A DNA stretch of 64,000 bases, from the NCBI GenBank assembly GCA_946499885.1, contig CAMMTN010000001.1:1-64000 (forward strand). The letters run 5' to 3'. How positions within the stretch are numbered: position 1 is the first letter of the stretch; each line of letters opens with the position of its first letter. The notes beneath the pieces were generated by a model, which saw nothing but the letters and a program-made list of their open reading frames with translations, was not told the origin of the DNA and searched no databases. Source of the stretch: an uncultured Clostridium sp. Lineage in GTDB: Bacteria > Bacillota > Clostridia > TANB77 > CAG-508. This document shows, in pieces, positions 46,185-55,271 of the stretch. The translations under genes and the position numbers were made by a program.

Positions 46185-46790
46185 TTAAGCAAAATTTGTT
46201 TTCATTTCTCTTACAGTATTTTTCCTTGACTTAAAAATCTTATATGCCGAAATTAAAATATTTATTATTTTTATTTCTAATATGGCATTAAATTTTATAT
46301 CGTACTCATTTTTAGAATGATACATAGGTAATACATCATATTTAATATATTTTTCCTTATCTTTTCCAATAATATGTGGTAGTATAACAGCCAAAATTGT
46401 ACATATAATAGGAACTATATAACTTGTTAATATTACATCTTCAATACCTATTTTTATATCTAAATCCAAATATGAAACTTTAGGTTTAATATTTGTTATT
46501 TCTTTTAAATCTGATATTTTAAAATCTTTTTCGATTTTCTTTATATCTATTTGTTCAAGATGAAGATCTTTACTCATCTTTTTTAATCTACTATTATTTA
46601 TTTTTAAAGAAAACCATTTAATTTTATTAAATAAATATGATGAGATTTTTATAATATATTTTTTATTATTTTGTGTTAGATTAGAAAATTGTACATTTTT
46701 TAATTCAAGTCGTATAGTTGAAAATATAAGAAAAATCGTAATTAGCATTATAATTATTGATATGATTAAAAAAAAGAAAACTAATACCAT
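46185..46790 (-). CDS. DUF2953-like protein
   Basis: The 201-residue protein has an N-terminal span (about residues 1-24), a basic middle and a C-terminal segment with KVSYLDLDIKIGIEDVILTSYIVPIIC and KFNAILEIKIINILIS, matching DUF2953 proteins, which often lie next to gerW. The function is unknown. ATG 46790 follows AAAGGAG. Confidence 0.8.
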   Translation of the reverse strand: MVLVFFFLIISIIIMLITIFLIFSTIRLELKNVQFSNLTQNNKKYIIKISSYLFNKIKWFSLKINNSRLKKMSKDLHLEQIDIKKIEKDFKISDLKEITNIKPKVSYLDLDIKIGIEDVILTSYIVPIICTILAVILPHIIGKDKEKYIKYDVLPMYHSKNEYDIKFNAILEIKIINILISAYKIFKSRKNTVREMKTNFA

Positions 46791-46867
46791 ATATACTCCT
46801 TTCTAATTTTTGTATAAAAGAATATATCTAATATTAGTTTTTCCATTTTTTTCTTTTTTAAACAATA

Positions 46868-47617
46868 TTATTTTGATTTCTTCTCTACAGTTATGTCACC
46901 AAATAGTTCTTCTTGTGAAGTTATAACTTTGCTTCTTCTTGAAAGTTCTAATAATCCTGAAAAAGCCGTTACTATTTCTGGATTGGAACATTTTTGTCTT
47001 GAAAATAAATTATTAAATATAAATTTTTTACAATGTAACAATTCTTTAAACATGGTCTTTACTTTATCTGCAACAGTATATGTTTCTGTAATAGCAATTT
47101 TTTCTATGTTTTTAGCATTTTTATTTAATCTTGATGCATTTTTTTCTATAATTTCGGAATACATCTGTGAAATTATTTCCTTTTTATATTCTTTTTCTAA
47201 CTTTTGCTTTGGAAGCTCTATTTCTTCTGGTAATTTGCAAATAATCTTTTTGCTGTTTTCATACATCTGGCGTAATTTTTTTGTTATTTCTTTATATTTT
47301 TTATATTCAATTATTCTTTGAAGTAATTCTTCCTCTGTAAGTTCCTTTTCATCTTCTACTTGATTTGGTAATAAATTTTTAGATTTTAAATATAGTAATG
47401 TTGAAGCCATTATCAAAAATTCGCTAGTTATCTCTAAATTCATTTTTTCCATATCGTTAATGTAATCTATGTATTGATCTGTAATTTCACTTAATTTAAT
47501 ATCATAAATATCCATTTTATTCTTATCTATTAAATGGCATAACAAATCTAGAGGACCTTCAAAGTTCTCTAGTTTTATAGCGTATTTTTTTGTTTCTAAT
47601 GTTAATATGTTTTGCAT
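46868..47617 (-). CDS. scpA: Segregation and condensation protein A
   Basis: ScpA is the kleisin that bridges SMC heads in chromosome condensation. It shows the N-terminal domain (FEGPLDLLCHLIDKNKMDIYDIKLSEITDQYIDYI), a helical middle and a winged-helix C-terminus (VTAFSGLLELSRRSKV). ATG 47617 has GGGAAGGA at a normal distance; ATG 47629 would be too close to it. The partner scpB is not in the window. Confidence 0.94.
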   Translation of the reverse strand: MQNILTLETKKYAIKLENFEGPLDLLCHLIDKNKMDIYDIKLSEITDQYIDYINDMEKMNLEITSEFLIMASTLLYLKSKNLLPNQVEDEKELTEEELLQRIIEYKKYKEITKKLRQMYENSKKIICKLPEEIELPKQKLEKEYKKEIISQMYSEIIEKNASRLNKNAKNIEKIAITETYTVADKVKTMFKELLHCKKFIFNNLFSRQKCSNPEIVTAFSGLLELSRRSKVITSQEELFGDITVEKKSK

Positions 47618-47650
47618 TTTCTTGCACATTCCTTCCCTAAGTACAGATAT

Positions 47651-48115
47651 TTATTCTTGTGTAATATAATTAATTGCTTCCTTTACGCTTTCCATTTTAT
47701 ATCCTTTTTTTAGCAGATATTGGATTAATTGTTGTTCTTCCATATTATTTTGTTTTTTTAATATAATATTTTTAGCAGAATTTATCTCATATTCTTCTAA
47801 TTCTTCAATATGGCTATTAAAGTAATTATCCATATCATTTGTTTTAATTCCTTTTGACGTTAGTTTATATTTAAGTTCTTTTATTGATAAATTATTTAAA
47901 CTCATAAATTCTGCTACTGCTCTTTCAATATAGTTTTCATCATTAATATATCCTATTTCTTTTAAGTTTTCTATTACATCATTAAGCATATCTTGATTAT
48001 CTAGATTTAAAAATTTCCTTTTTATTTCTTGCTCTGTTCTTTTTTTGTACATAATATACTTTAAAACTTTAGTTTTTAGTTTGTCAAACTCTTCTAGTTC
48101 TTCTAATGTAGGCAT
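47651..48115 (-). CDS. recX: Regulatory protein RecX
   Basis: RecX controls RecA filament activity. The 154-residue protein has the repeated three-helix pattern of the family: KVLKYIMYKKRTEQEIKRKF, IGYINDENYIERAVAEF and ELKYKLTSKGI. It lies two genes after recA on the same strand, consistent with RecA regulation. ATG 48115 follows AAAAGGAG. Confidence 0.9.
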   Translation of the reverse strand: MPTLEELEEFDKLKTKVLKYIMYKKRTEQEIKRKFLNLDNQDMLNDVIENLKEIGYINDENYIERAVAEFMSLNNLSIKELKYKLTSKGIKTNDMDNYFNSHIEELEEYEINSAKNIILKKQNNMEEQQLIQYLLKKGYKMESVKEAINYITQE

Positions 48116-48127
48116 TTTTTCTCCTTT

Positions 48128-48469
48128 TCATTTCCAAGTTCTTTTTAAATTTTTGTTTTCTTTGTCTATAAAAGCCTTTAACAAATCAATGTTTGCTACT
48201 CTGCACATTGATAAAATGTGTGTAAAAACATCTGCTATTTCATCAGACAAATTTTCTTGTCTTGATTCAGTTATATCAATTTTAATATTTGTAGATTTTC
48301 TAACTTCTTTAGCTAATTCTCCTACTTCTTCTGTTAATAAAATCATTACATCTTGTTTGGTTTGTTTTTCAAAACCTCTTTCTTCTATCATTTTATTAAT
48401 ATATGATTGTATATCTGAAATTGAAGACCTTTCATCTAGTCTTGACAACTCTTCTTCTAAATTATACAT
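48128..48469 (-). CDS. MazG-like nucleotide pyrophosphohydrolase
   Basis: This small protein of 113 residues has the all-alpha NTP-pyrophosphatase motif LLTEEVGELAKEVRK and a following EIADVFTHILSM. It likely cleaves nucleoside triphosphates. The length fits single-domain MazG-like proteins. It lies 12 bp before recX, between recX and recA. Confidence 0.85.
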   Translation of the reverse strand: MYNLEEELSRLDERSSISDIQSYINKMIEERGFEKQTKQDVMILLTEEVGELAKEVRKSTNIKIDITESRQENLSDEIADVFTHILSMCRVANIDLLKAFIDKENKNLKRTWK

Positions 48470-48499
48470 ATCTAAAGTTCCTTTCTTAATTATTTAATC

Positions 48500-48610
48500 T
48501 AAAAAAGAATTACTTTTAACTAGGCAAATAAGAACAATCTGGAGACGTATTTTATATAAATCTAAAGGATTTTTGAAGCCAAGTTTAACAATGTCAAAAG
48601 CAATTATCTT
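48500..48610. repeat. CTAGG imperfect palindrome, copy 3 (degenerate)
   Basis: The copy keeps AAGAATTACTTTTAACTAGG, GGAGACGTA and TTTAACAATG but its central tip is poor. It fills the recA-mazG gap. Confidence 0.6.
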
Positions 48611-48618
48611 CAAAATTT

Positions 48619-49662
48619 TTACTCTTCTTCCTCGTCAGTTACTTCATCACCTAAACTTTTTTCAAAAGCAGCATTAAAATTATCTCTAATTTTCTTTTCT
48701 ACTTCTGCTGTTACTTCTGGATTTTCCATCAAATATTTTTTAACATTTTCTCTTCCTTGTCCAATTCTTTCACCATTATAGCTAAACCATGAGCCAGATT
48801 TTTCTATTATGTCTAGATTTACAGCTATATCTAAAATATTTCCTTCTTTAGAAATACCTTTTCCATATACTATATCAAATTCAGCCTCTCTAAATGGTGG
48901 AGCAACCTTATTTTTTACAACTTTTACTCTTGCTCTATTTCCTACAACATCACCATCTTGCTTAATATTTTCTATTTTTCTAATATCCAATCTTACAGAA
49001 GCATAGTATTTTAAAGCTCTACCACCTGCTGTAGTTTCTGGATTTCCAAACATAACTCCTACTTTTTCTCTTAATTGATTTATAAATATTACAACTGCCT
49101 TTGATTTATTTATTACGCCTGCTAGTTTTCTTAAAGCTTGTGACATAAGTCTTGCTTGTAAACCAACATGTGCATCTCCCATATCTCCATCAATTTCTGC
49201 TTTTGGAACTAAAGCTGCTACTGAGTCCACAACAATTATATCTATTGCTCCGCTTCTTACCAATGCTTCAGTTATTTCTAGTGCTTGTTCACCTGTATCT
49301 GGTTGAGAAACTATTAAATTATCTATATCTACTCCTAAATGTTTTGAATATACTGGATCTAATGCATGCTCTGCATCTATAAAAGCTGCTTCTCCACCTA
49401 ATTTTTGTGCTTCTGCTATCATATGAAGTGCAAGTGTAGTTTTACCAGATGATTCTGGCCCATATATTTCTACAATTCTTCCTCTAGGAATACCTCCGAT
49501 TCCTAAAGCTATATCTAAACTTAGAGCTCCTGTAGGTATTGCTTCAACCTCCATTGCTCCAAAATCTCCTAATTTCATTACTGAACCTTTACCAAATTGT
49601 TTTTCAATTTGTCCTAAAGCTGCTTCTAGCGCTCTCATTTTTTCTGGGTTTTGATTACTCAT
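48619..49662 (-). CDS. recA: Recombinase RecA
   Basis: RecA drives homologous recombination and the SOS response. The 347-residue protein shows [13 protein letters not shown] (Walker A near residue 70), [12 protein letters not shown] (Walker B), [17 protein letters not shown] (loop 2 region) and the acidic tail. ATG 49662 follows AAGGAGG. A promoter and a possible LexA-type site lie upstream. Confidence 0.98.
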   Translation of the reverse strand: MSNQNPEKMRALEAALGQIEKQFGKGSVMKLGDFGAMEVEAIPTGALSLDIALGIGGIPRGRIVEIYGPESSGKTTLALHMIAEAQKLGGEAAFIDAEHALDPVYSKHLGVDIDNLIVSQPDTGEQALEITEALVRSGAIDIIVVDSVAALVPKAEIDGDMGDAHVGLQARLMSQALRKLAGVINKSKAVVIFINQLREKVGVMFGNPETTAGGRALKYYASVRLDIRKIENIKQDGDVVGNRARVKVVKNKVAPPFREAEFDIVYGKGISKEGNILDIAVNLDIIEKSGSWFSYNGERIGQGRENVKKYLMENPEVTAEVEKKIRDNFNAAFEKSLGDEVTDEEEE

Positions 49663-49681
49663 TTTATTTTTCCTCCTTAAT

Positions 49682-49732
49682 AAACAACTGTTTGTATTAT
49701 ATACTATTTTTTTTATTTGTCAAGAACTATTT
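49682..49732 (-). promoter_or_regulatory. recA promoter with possible LexA site
   Basis: On the minus strand TTGACA is followed after 16-17 bases by TATAAT, just before AAACAGTTGTTT at 49682-49693. That palindrome resembles a degenerate AAC-N4-GTT LexA box. The promoter is clear; the LexA site is only possible. Confidence 0.6.
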
Positions 49733-49740
49733 TAAATTTT

Positions 49741-51328
49741 TTACTGCCTATACCAATTCTCAAAATTATAATATACCGTATAATTATTTGGTTTTATTTC
49801 TCCTGTAAGCCTAATACTATGTACTACCTTATTTTTATTTCTATATAAACATATATAAGGTACTTCGTCTTCATAAATTTTAATTATTCTATCATATTTT
49901 TCTTTTAGCACATTGGTATCTGAAATATTATTTATTTCATTTAATAAATTTGTTATTTCAGTATTTTCATAATTAGCAATATTATCTTCTCCCAAAAAAT
50001 ATGTTAAATCTGGACTATATCCATTGTTTACTCCTGTTATTATCATATCATAATTTTTATTTGTCAAGTAATTTTTATATGAAGAGTTTGAAACTTTGTA
50101 TAATGATACATTAATTCCTATATCTTCTAATTGTTCTTCTATTAATTCTGCTACTTTTACTCTAGTTTCATTGCTATTATCAACAATTAAATTTAAGTTT
50201 AAATATCTTGTATTATAATTTTCAGTTTTTCGCCAATATCCATATCTATATTCCCATCCAGCATCTTCTAATACCTCTTTTGCCTTTTCTTTGTTATAAC
50301 TTGAAGAACTTTCTTTTTCATATAAATAACTTCCATAATCTATTGGAAAAGATGATACATAATAATTGTTACTAAACACTGAAGAATTTATTTTGTTTTT
50401 ATCTATGGCATAATTTATAGCTTGTCTTACTTCTTTATTCTTTAATATACTATCTTCGCAATTTAAACTAATAAAATCTAATTCTCTTCCCTTATAATCA
50501 TTTGTAGAAAAGCCGAATAGTTCCAATATATTCTTCTGTATCTTTTTTTGACGTACATAACATATCTATATTTCCAATTTTCAAGCTGTTATATGCATCT
50601 CCCATTGTGTCATAGAAATTCAAGACTACCTTACTTATCTTTCTTTCTACATCATTAGAATTATACCAATTTTCATTTATGCTAAGCTCGATTTTTTCAG
50701 TAGTTGCAGATATAACTTTATACATTCCTGTTGAAATTGGTGCTAGTCTTGATTTGTAAAAATCTTCATCTTTAAATTGTGCATAAGAAACAATGGGGAA
50801 TATTAAATTATACTCAAAAAAAGCCTCTACACTATTTAAGTTTAATTTAATAGTATTACCATCTATTATTTCTACTGATTTAATATTTTTAACATTATCT
50901 GAATATACAGATTTTCCTTCTTTTAATTTTTCTATTGTAAATTTCACATCTGTACCTGTTACAGATGTACCATCTTCCCATTTTAAATTATCTTTTATCT
51001 TAATAAGATATGTTTTATCATTAGTTTTTGACCATTCTTTAGCTAATCTTAATTCAATATTATAATCGTCTGTTATCTTTATTAGTGGTTCGTATATAAT
51101 AGTTGATAAACTAATTATATCTTGATTATTAGTTATTAGTGGATTTATATTATCAAAATCTGATATTCCTATATTCAAAATTGACTCTTCATTTTGTGTA
51201 TTTTTAACTGTGGTAATTTTATTTACCTCATTATCATCAGTATCTTTGAAATTTATTTTATATATTGCAAAACCTATTATAAATACTACGAAAATAATAA
51301 AAATATACCTAATTAAATTTGATTTCAT
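49741..51328 (-). CDS. Peptide-type ABC substrate-binding protein, needs +1 shift at CGG
   Basis: This family 5 extracellular solute-binding protein has an N-terminal span (about residues 8-25, no lipobox Cys), then SILNIGISDFDNINPLI, YEPLIK and LKIGNIDML. The zero frame reads ATT CGG CTT and stops at 50498. Skipping the C at 50515 gives TIGFSTNDYKGRE followed by the rest of the domain (VRQAINYAIDK, YGYWRKT, NIANYENTEITNLL), so one protein of about 528 residues. No transporter permease is adjacent. It may bind peptides for uptake or signalling. The break again falls before a Gly codon. Confidence 0.85.
50513..50515 (-). other. In-frame CGG +1 shift site in the peptide-binding gene
   Basis: The zero frame reads ATT CGG CTT TTC TAC AAA TGA. 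Skipping the C gives ATT GGC TTT TCT ACA and rejoins the binding-protein domain. Confidence 0.75.
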
Positions 51329-51410
51329 ATAAATAAATCCTTTCTTAATTTGCTTATATAAATATATAACATAAATTAGTTTTTTTCAACTGTTTTTAAA
51401 ACAAAAAGAA

Positions 51411-51432
51411 GCACAAATAAAACTGTGCCCCC
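51411..51432 (-). terminator. Hairpin after spoVS
   Basis: GCACA and TGTGC pair around an AT loop within an A/T-flanked segment. It is a weak but plausible terminator after spoVS. Confidence 0.45.
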
Positions 51433-51483
51433 TTATATTTTTCTTTATAATTTATCAAATAATTTTCTTATTTTCTATATTAA

Positions 51484-51747
51484 TTATTTTCTTGATTCTA
51501 CAATAAGCTTTATACCTGTTCTATCTTCTCCTTCCACTTCTACTTCTGCAAATGCAGGTATACAAACTAAATCAACTCCTGCTGGTGCTACAAATCCTCT
51601 TGCTATTGCTACAGCTTTTACAGCTTGATTAAGTGCTCCTGCTCCTATTGCTTGCATTTCTGCTTTGTTAGATTCCTTTACTAAACCTGCAATAGCTCCT
51701 GCTACTGAATTTGGATTTGATTTTGATGAGATTTTTAAAATTTCCAT
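51484..51747 (-). CDS. spoVS: Stage V sporulation protein S
   Basis: SpoVS is a small conserved sporulation protein of Alba-like fold. The protein starts MEILKISSKSNPNSVAGAIAG and has QAVKAVAIARGF, as in the family, with about 87 residues. I choose ATG 51747; an upstream ATG at 51777 would add residues not seen in the family, and AAGGAAGGA fits the internal start. It is next to ymdB, as in Bacillus, but rny is absent from this spot. Confidence 0.95.
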   Translation of the reverse strand: MEILKISSKSNPNSVAGAIAGLVKESNKAEMQAIGAGALNQAVKAVAIARGFVAPAGVDLVCIPAFAEVEVEGEDRTGIKLIVESRK

Positions 51748-51782
51748 TTTTACAACCATTCCTTCCTTAAGGCACATCTCTG

Positions 51783-51906
51783 GGTTGGAAAATAATTCAA
51801 TTTTGACTAGGAAAACAAATTTGAAATTTATGAGGCGTACTTTTTGTACGTCGATTAAATTTCAAATGATGTTTGACAACGTAAAAGTTGCAATTATTTT
51901 TCAACC
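51783..51906. repeat. CTAGG imperfect palindrome, copy 4
   Basis: The outer arms GGTTGGAAAATAATTC and AATTATTTTTCAACC pair; the copy shares ACTAGG, GGCGTACTTTTTGTACG and TTTGACAACG with copies 2, 5 and 6. It lies between spoVS and ymdB. Confidence 0.8.
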
Positions 51907-52033
51907 TTGCCTCCTATATTTTTTATTTGTTCTAATCAACAGTTATATTTATATTACATTTTCTGGAAATTGTCTAGTAGTTTTTGGAAAATATAGGAAA
52001 AACTTATCGTGTGCTTTCGACATATTTCGACAT

Positions 52034-52807
52034 TTATTTATAATTGATTCTATGAATATTTATTGTTCTACAATTATCATCATCTAATTCAAATACACAA
52101 CCGTTTAAAATGGCTTCTCCATCTGCTAATTTATATCTTTCTGGAAGTGATGTAACAAATCTTTTTATAGATGCTTTAGCATCCATGCCTATTACTGAAT
52201 TTTTTGGTCCTGTCATTCCTAAATCAGTTATATATCCAGTACCTTTTTCAGTTATCTCCTCATCTGCTGTCTGCACATGTGTATGTGTTCCAAAAATAAT
52301 ATTTATTTTGCCATCTAAAAAATGCTTCATTGCTATTTTTTCTGCGGTTGCTTCTGCATGAAAATCAATAACAATTATATCTACTTTTTCTTTTAATTTA
52401 TTTATTAAATCTTCTGCAACTGTAAAAGGATTTTCTGATAGAATTCCCATATCAGTTCTTCCTATTAGATTTATAACAGCTATTTTTTTACCATTGCATT
52501 CTTGTATACAGTATCCTTTTCCTGGCACTCCCTTAGAATAATTTGCTGGTCTTATTAATTTAGGATTAGTTATAAAGGCAAATATATCCTTTTTTCCCCA
52601 AGTATGATTTCCCATTGTAATAACATCTATTTTCATTTTTAATAATGAATTGAAATCTTTTATTGTAAGTCCCATTCCTCCTGATGTATTTTCTGCATTT
52701 ACTATGCAAAAATCTATTTTTTCTTTTTCTATTATCTTAGGCAATTCTTCATTTAATTTATTTAAGCCACTTTCGCCTACTATATCACCTATTGCAAGTA
52801 TTTTCAT
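52034..52807 (-). CDS. ymdB: YmdB-family metallophosphoesterase
   Basis: This protein of about 257 residues belongs to the TIGR00282 phosphodiesterase family (Bacillus YmdB), which acts in sporulation, biofilm and motility control. It shows GDIVGESGLNKL, NAENTSGGMGLTI, GNHTWGK and HFLDGKINIIFGTHTHVQTAD, the metal-binding blocks. ATG 52807 follows GAAAGGA at a good distance; the TTG or ATG starts upstream would add eight or more residues. Confidence 0.94.
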   Translation of the reverse strand: MKILAIGDIVGESGLNKLNEELPKIIEKEKIDFCIVNAENTSGGMGLTIKDFNSLLKMKIDVITMGNHTWGKKDIFAFITNPKLIRPANYSKGVPGKGYCIQECNGKKIAVINLIGRTDMGILSENPFTVAEDLINKLKEKVDIIVIDFHAEATAEKIAMKHFLDGKINIIFGTHTHVQTADEEITEKGTGYITDLGMTGPKNSVIGMDAKASIKRFVTSLPERYKLADGEAILNGCVFELDDDNCRTINIHRINYK

Positions 52808-53023
52808 AATTTTATCCTTTCTGTAATCATACATAATTTCATAAGATTATTTTTTTCTTCATTCTTATTTAATATATTGACGTGTCTACGTTTTCTTTTC
52901 AATAACTGGTAATATTATATCATGTTTTTTATATTTTTGTAAAATAAAATTTAAAATTTGACATATAATAAAAAATAAGCTATAATATTTAGAGCAATTG
53001 CAAAAAGTATTTCGAACATTGCA

Positions 53024-53057
53024 AAAAAAGACTAGGTGAGTAAGACCTAGTCTTTTA
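53024..53057. terminator. Free-standing hairpin terminator
   Basis: AAAGACTAGGT and ACCTAGTCTTT pair around GAGTAAG, with A and T runs outside. It lies between two divergent genes. Confidence 0.7.
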
Positions 53058-53178
53058 ATTAGTCCTTCATATTTTTTACAATATTTAGTTTTATATGAAT
53101 TATTTTATAATTTATTGAATATATTTAAATATCAGTTACTAGTTTTATAGACATTAATAATTTACTTTAATAAGCTTA

Positions 53179-53207
53179 TTGACGAATTTTGTCTGATATG
53201 GTATTAT
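53179..53207 (+). promoter_or_regulatory. Promoter of the DUF4282-like gene
   Basis: TTGACG (53179-53184) and TATTAT (53202-53207) are separated by 17 bases, about 35 bases before the start. Confidence 0.65.
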
Positions 53208-53242
53208 TTGGATATAAAATTATTAAAAGGGAGGTTTTATTT

Positions 53243-53689
53243 ATGTATTCATCAAGTTATTATTCAAATTCTAATAGTCTACTAAATTCTTCTGCTGTTT
53301 CTAATGCAGTAGGAGCTTCAGTATGGATTATTATCTCATTAATTCTAGCTATTGTAGGAGGTATTCTTGTTTACTTCTTATTCTTAAGCAAAAAAAATGA
53401 AGGAAAATTCACTGGTTTTATAGGTTGGCTTTATGATTTCCTATCATTTAAAAAAATGTTTATGGAAGCATTGTTAAAAATATTATACTTAATAATTGCA
53501 ATTTTTATAACACTTTCATCTTTTGCTTCTATAGGAACAAGTTTTATTGCTTTCTTACTAACATTAATAATTGGAAATATTGTTGCAAGATTAGTTTATG
53601 AATTTGCATTATTACTTCTTGTTATTTGCAGAAATACTACTGAAATAAATAAAAAATTATCTAGAAAAGATGATGATAAGCAAGAATAG
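53243..53689 (+). CDS. DUF4282-like membrane protein
   Basis: The protein of about 148 residues starts at ATG 53243 after AAGGGAGG. A Ser/Asn-rich start is followed by a first span (about residues 27-50), a short helix FLSFKKMFMEA, a second span (about 72-90) and a third (about 95-125) with IVARLVYEFALLLL, then a charged tail. The pattern matches DUF4282 proteins of unknown function. An in-frame TTG at 53189 lies upstream of the ribosome site and is not used. Confidence 0.75.
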   Translation: MYSSSYYSNSNSLLNSSAVSNAVGASVWIIISLILAIVGGILVYFLFLSKKNEGKFTGFIGWLYDFLSFKKMFMEALLKILYLIIAIFITLSSFASIGTSFIAFLLTLIIGNIVARLVYEFALLLLVICRNTTEINKKLSRKDDDKQE

Positions 53690-53696
53690 TCTTATA

Positions 53697-53728
53697 TATA
53701 AGGAGCAGTTTGAAATCAAACTGCTCCT
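53697..53728. terminator. Bidirectional terminator
   Basis: AAGGAGCAGTTTG and CAAACTGCTCCTT pair around AAAT, with T/A runs outside, serving the converging genes on both sides. Confidence 0.85.
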
Positions 53729-54007
53729 TTATTTAGGTTTGCCAAATTCACTAAGAAATTCTTGAAACAATAAAATATCTTCTCCTGAGGGAAAAATTAA
53801 AGAGAAACTTACGCTTATTATAGAATTTTGCACTTGTTCCGGTTCTTCTTGATATAACTTTGCTTTAAATTCTTCGCTCTTATCAATTATACTTATTGCC
53901 GTTCCTACCAAAAACCTTTCTGCTCTGATATTGTTGCTTTCTCCACGTATACTTATAATTGGCAGTATACTTTTCCGATAAAAAGTCCATTTAGCAGAAA
54001 TCATCAT
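53729..54007 (-). CDS. Small orphan protein with an in-frame CGG
   Basis: The 92-residue soluble protein (ISAKWTFYRKSILP, ISIRGESNNIRAERFLVGTAIS) starts at ATG 54007 after AGGAGGG. I do not recognise a family. Codon 11 (53975-53977) is CGG within TFYRKS. Skipping its C would stop the frame within six codons, so the plain reading must be right. Together with the ankyrin gene it is an exception to the CGG rule and may be acquired. Confidence 0.7.
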   Translation of the reverse strand: MMISAKWTFYRKSILPIISIRGESNNIRAERFLVGTAISIIDKSEEFKAKLYQEEPEQVQNSIISVSFSLIFPSGEDILLFQEFLSEFGKPK

Positions 54008-54085
54008 ATTGGCACAACCCTCCTAATAAATTAAATATAACTATATTTATTATACTATAGATTTACATAAAAATCAAGCGATTTT

Positions 54086-54116
54086 TTGTCGCAAAAAGGC
54101 CTGTCCCTATCGCGAC
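54086..54116. repeat. REP-like hairpin overlapping the metK stop
   Basis: TTGTCGC and GCGACAA pair around AAAAAGGCCTGTCCCTATC. The stem includes the last codons and stop of metK. The GGGACAGGC core (minus strand) recalls REP-type repeats of Clostridia. Only one copy is seen here. Confidence 0.5.
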
Positions 54117-55213
54117 AATTTTTCCCATGGAAGTTCATCTTTTCCAAAATGTCCATAATTAGTTGTTTTTGTAAAAATTGGTTCTTTTAAGCCTAAATAA
54201 TCTATAATTGCTTTTGGGCTTAAGTCAAACTTATTTTTTATGATTTCTACTAATTCTTCATTTGATTTTTTGCCTGTTCCAAAGGTATCAACATAAATTG
54301 ACAAAGGATCTTCCATTCCTATTGCATAAGATACTTGTATTTCACACTTATCTGCATATCCATTTGCCACAATATTCTTTGCAATATGACGAAGCATATA
54401 TGCAGCTGATCTATCTACTTTGCTTGCGTCTTTTCCTGAAAAAGCTCCTCCACCATGTCTAGCATATCCTCCGTAAGTATCCACAATTATTTTTCTTCCA
54501 GTAAGTCCAGTATCTCCCAAAGGTCCACCTATTACAAATCTGCCTGTTGGATTTATATATATTTTTGTATTCTTGTCCATCATGTCTTGTGGTACAACTT
54601 CATTTATTACATTTTTTATAACATCTTTCTTCAAATCTTCTTGCTTTATATTTTCGTTATGCTGAGTAGAAATTAATATTGTTTCTATCCTTTTTGGTTT
54701 ATTATCTTCATATTCCACTGTTACTTGTGTCTTTCCATCTGGTCTTAAGTATGGAATAATTTTTTTCTTTCTTACCTCTGTTAATCTTTTAGAAAGCTTA
54801 TGAGCCATATCTATAGCATATGGCATATAGTTCTTAGTTTCATTTGAAGCATAACCAAACATAATTCCTTGATCTCCTGCTCCACCATTATCAACTCCCA
54901 TTGCAATATCTGGGCTTTGTTTTGTGATATTAACATCTATCTTACAAGTTCTATAATCCATATCTAATTTTTCATTATCATATCCAATTTCTTTTATCGT
55001 ATTTCTTACTAAATTTTGCACATCTAAATTAGCTTTTGATGTAATTTGTCCTGCAATAGTAACAGTATTTCCTGATACAAATGTTTCTACTGCTACTCTT
55101 GAATTTCTATCTTGTTTTAAACATTCATCTAGTATAGTATCGGAAATTAAATCAGCAAGCTTATCTGGATGTCCTTCTGTAACACTTTCTGATGTAAAAT
55201 AATATTTTTTCAT
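54107..55213 (-). CDS. metK: S-adenosylmethionine synthetase
   Basis: MetK makes SAM from methionine and ATP. The protein shows [12 protein letters not shown] at the start, [44 protein letters not shown] and [19 protein letters not shown]. At 368 residues it is about 20-25 residues shorter than typical, without loss of a motif. ATG 55213 follows AGAGGT. No SAM riboswitch was found in the short upstream gap. Confidence 0.97.
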   Translation of the reverse strand: MKKYYFTSESVTEGHPDKLADLISDTILDECLKQDRNSRVAVETFVSGNTVTIAGQITSKANLDVQNLVRNTIKEIGYDNEKLDMDYRTCKIDVNITKQSPDIAMGVDNGGAGDQGIMFGYASNETKNYMPYAIDMAHKLSKRLTEVRKKKIIPYLRPDGKTQVTVEYEDNKPKRIETILISTQHNENIKQEDLKKDVIKNVINEVVPQDMMDKNTKIYINPTGRFVIGGPLGDTGLTGRKIIVDTYGGYARHGGGAFSGKDASKVDRSAAYMLRHIAKNIVANGYADKCEIQVSYAIGMEDPLSIYVDTFGTGKKSNEELVEIIKNKFDLSPKAIIDYLGLKEPIFTKTTNYGHFGKDELPWEKLSR

Positions 55214-55271
55214 TTTTACCTCTTTTCTAAATTTTAATAATTACTCTTTCATAAATAATTTTGCTTTTCTA

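Larger units (their letters stand above)
52835..53242. other. Divergent gap with a free-standing terminator
   Basis: This 400-bp gap between ymdB and the plus-strand gene holds a strong hairpin at 53024-53057 (AAAGACTAGGT with ACCTAGTCTTT) and a promoter at 53179-53207. Because both flanking genes point away from it, the hairpin may end an unannotated small RNA, or be a relic. I see no coding frame. Confidence 0.5.

Noticed and set aside
53975..53977. +1 shift at CGG in the 92-residue gene
   Set aside because: Skipping the C leads to a stop within six codons, while the plain frame is open to the end.
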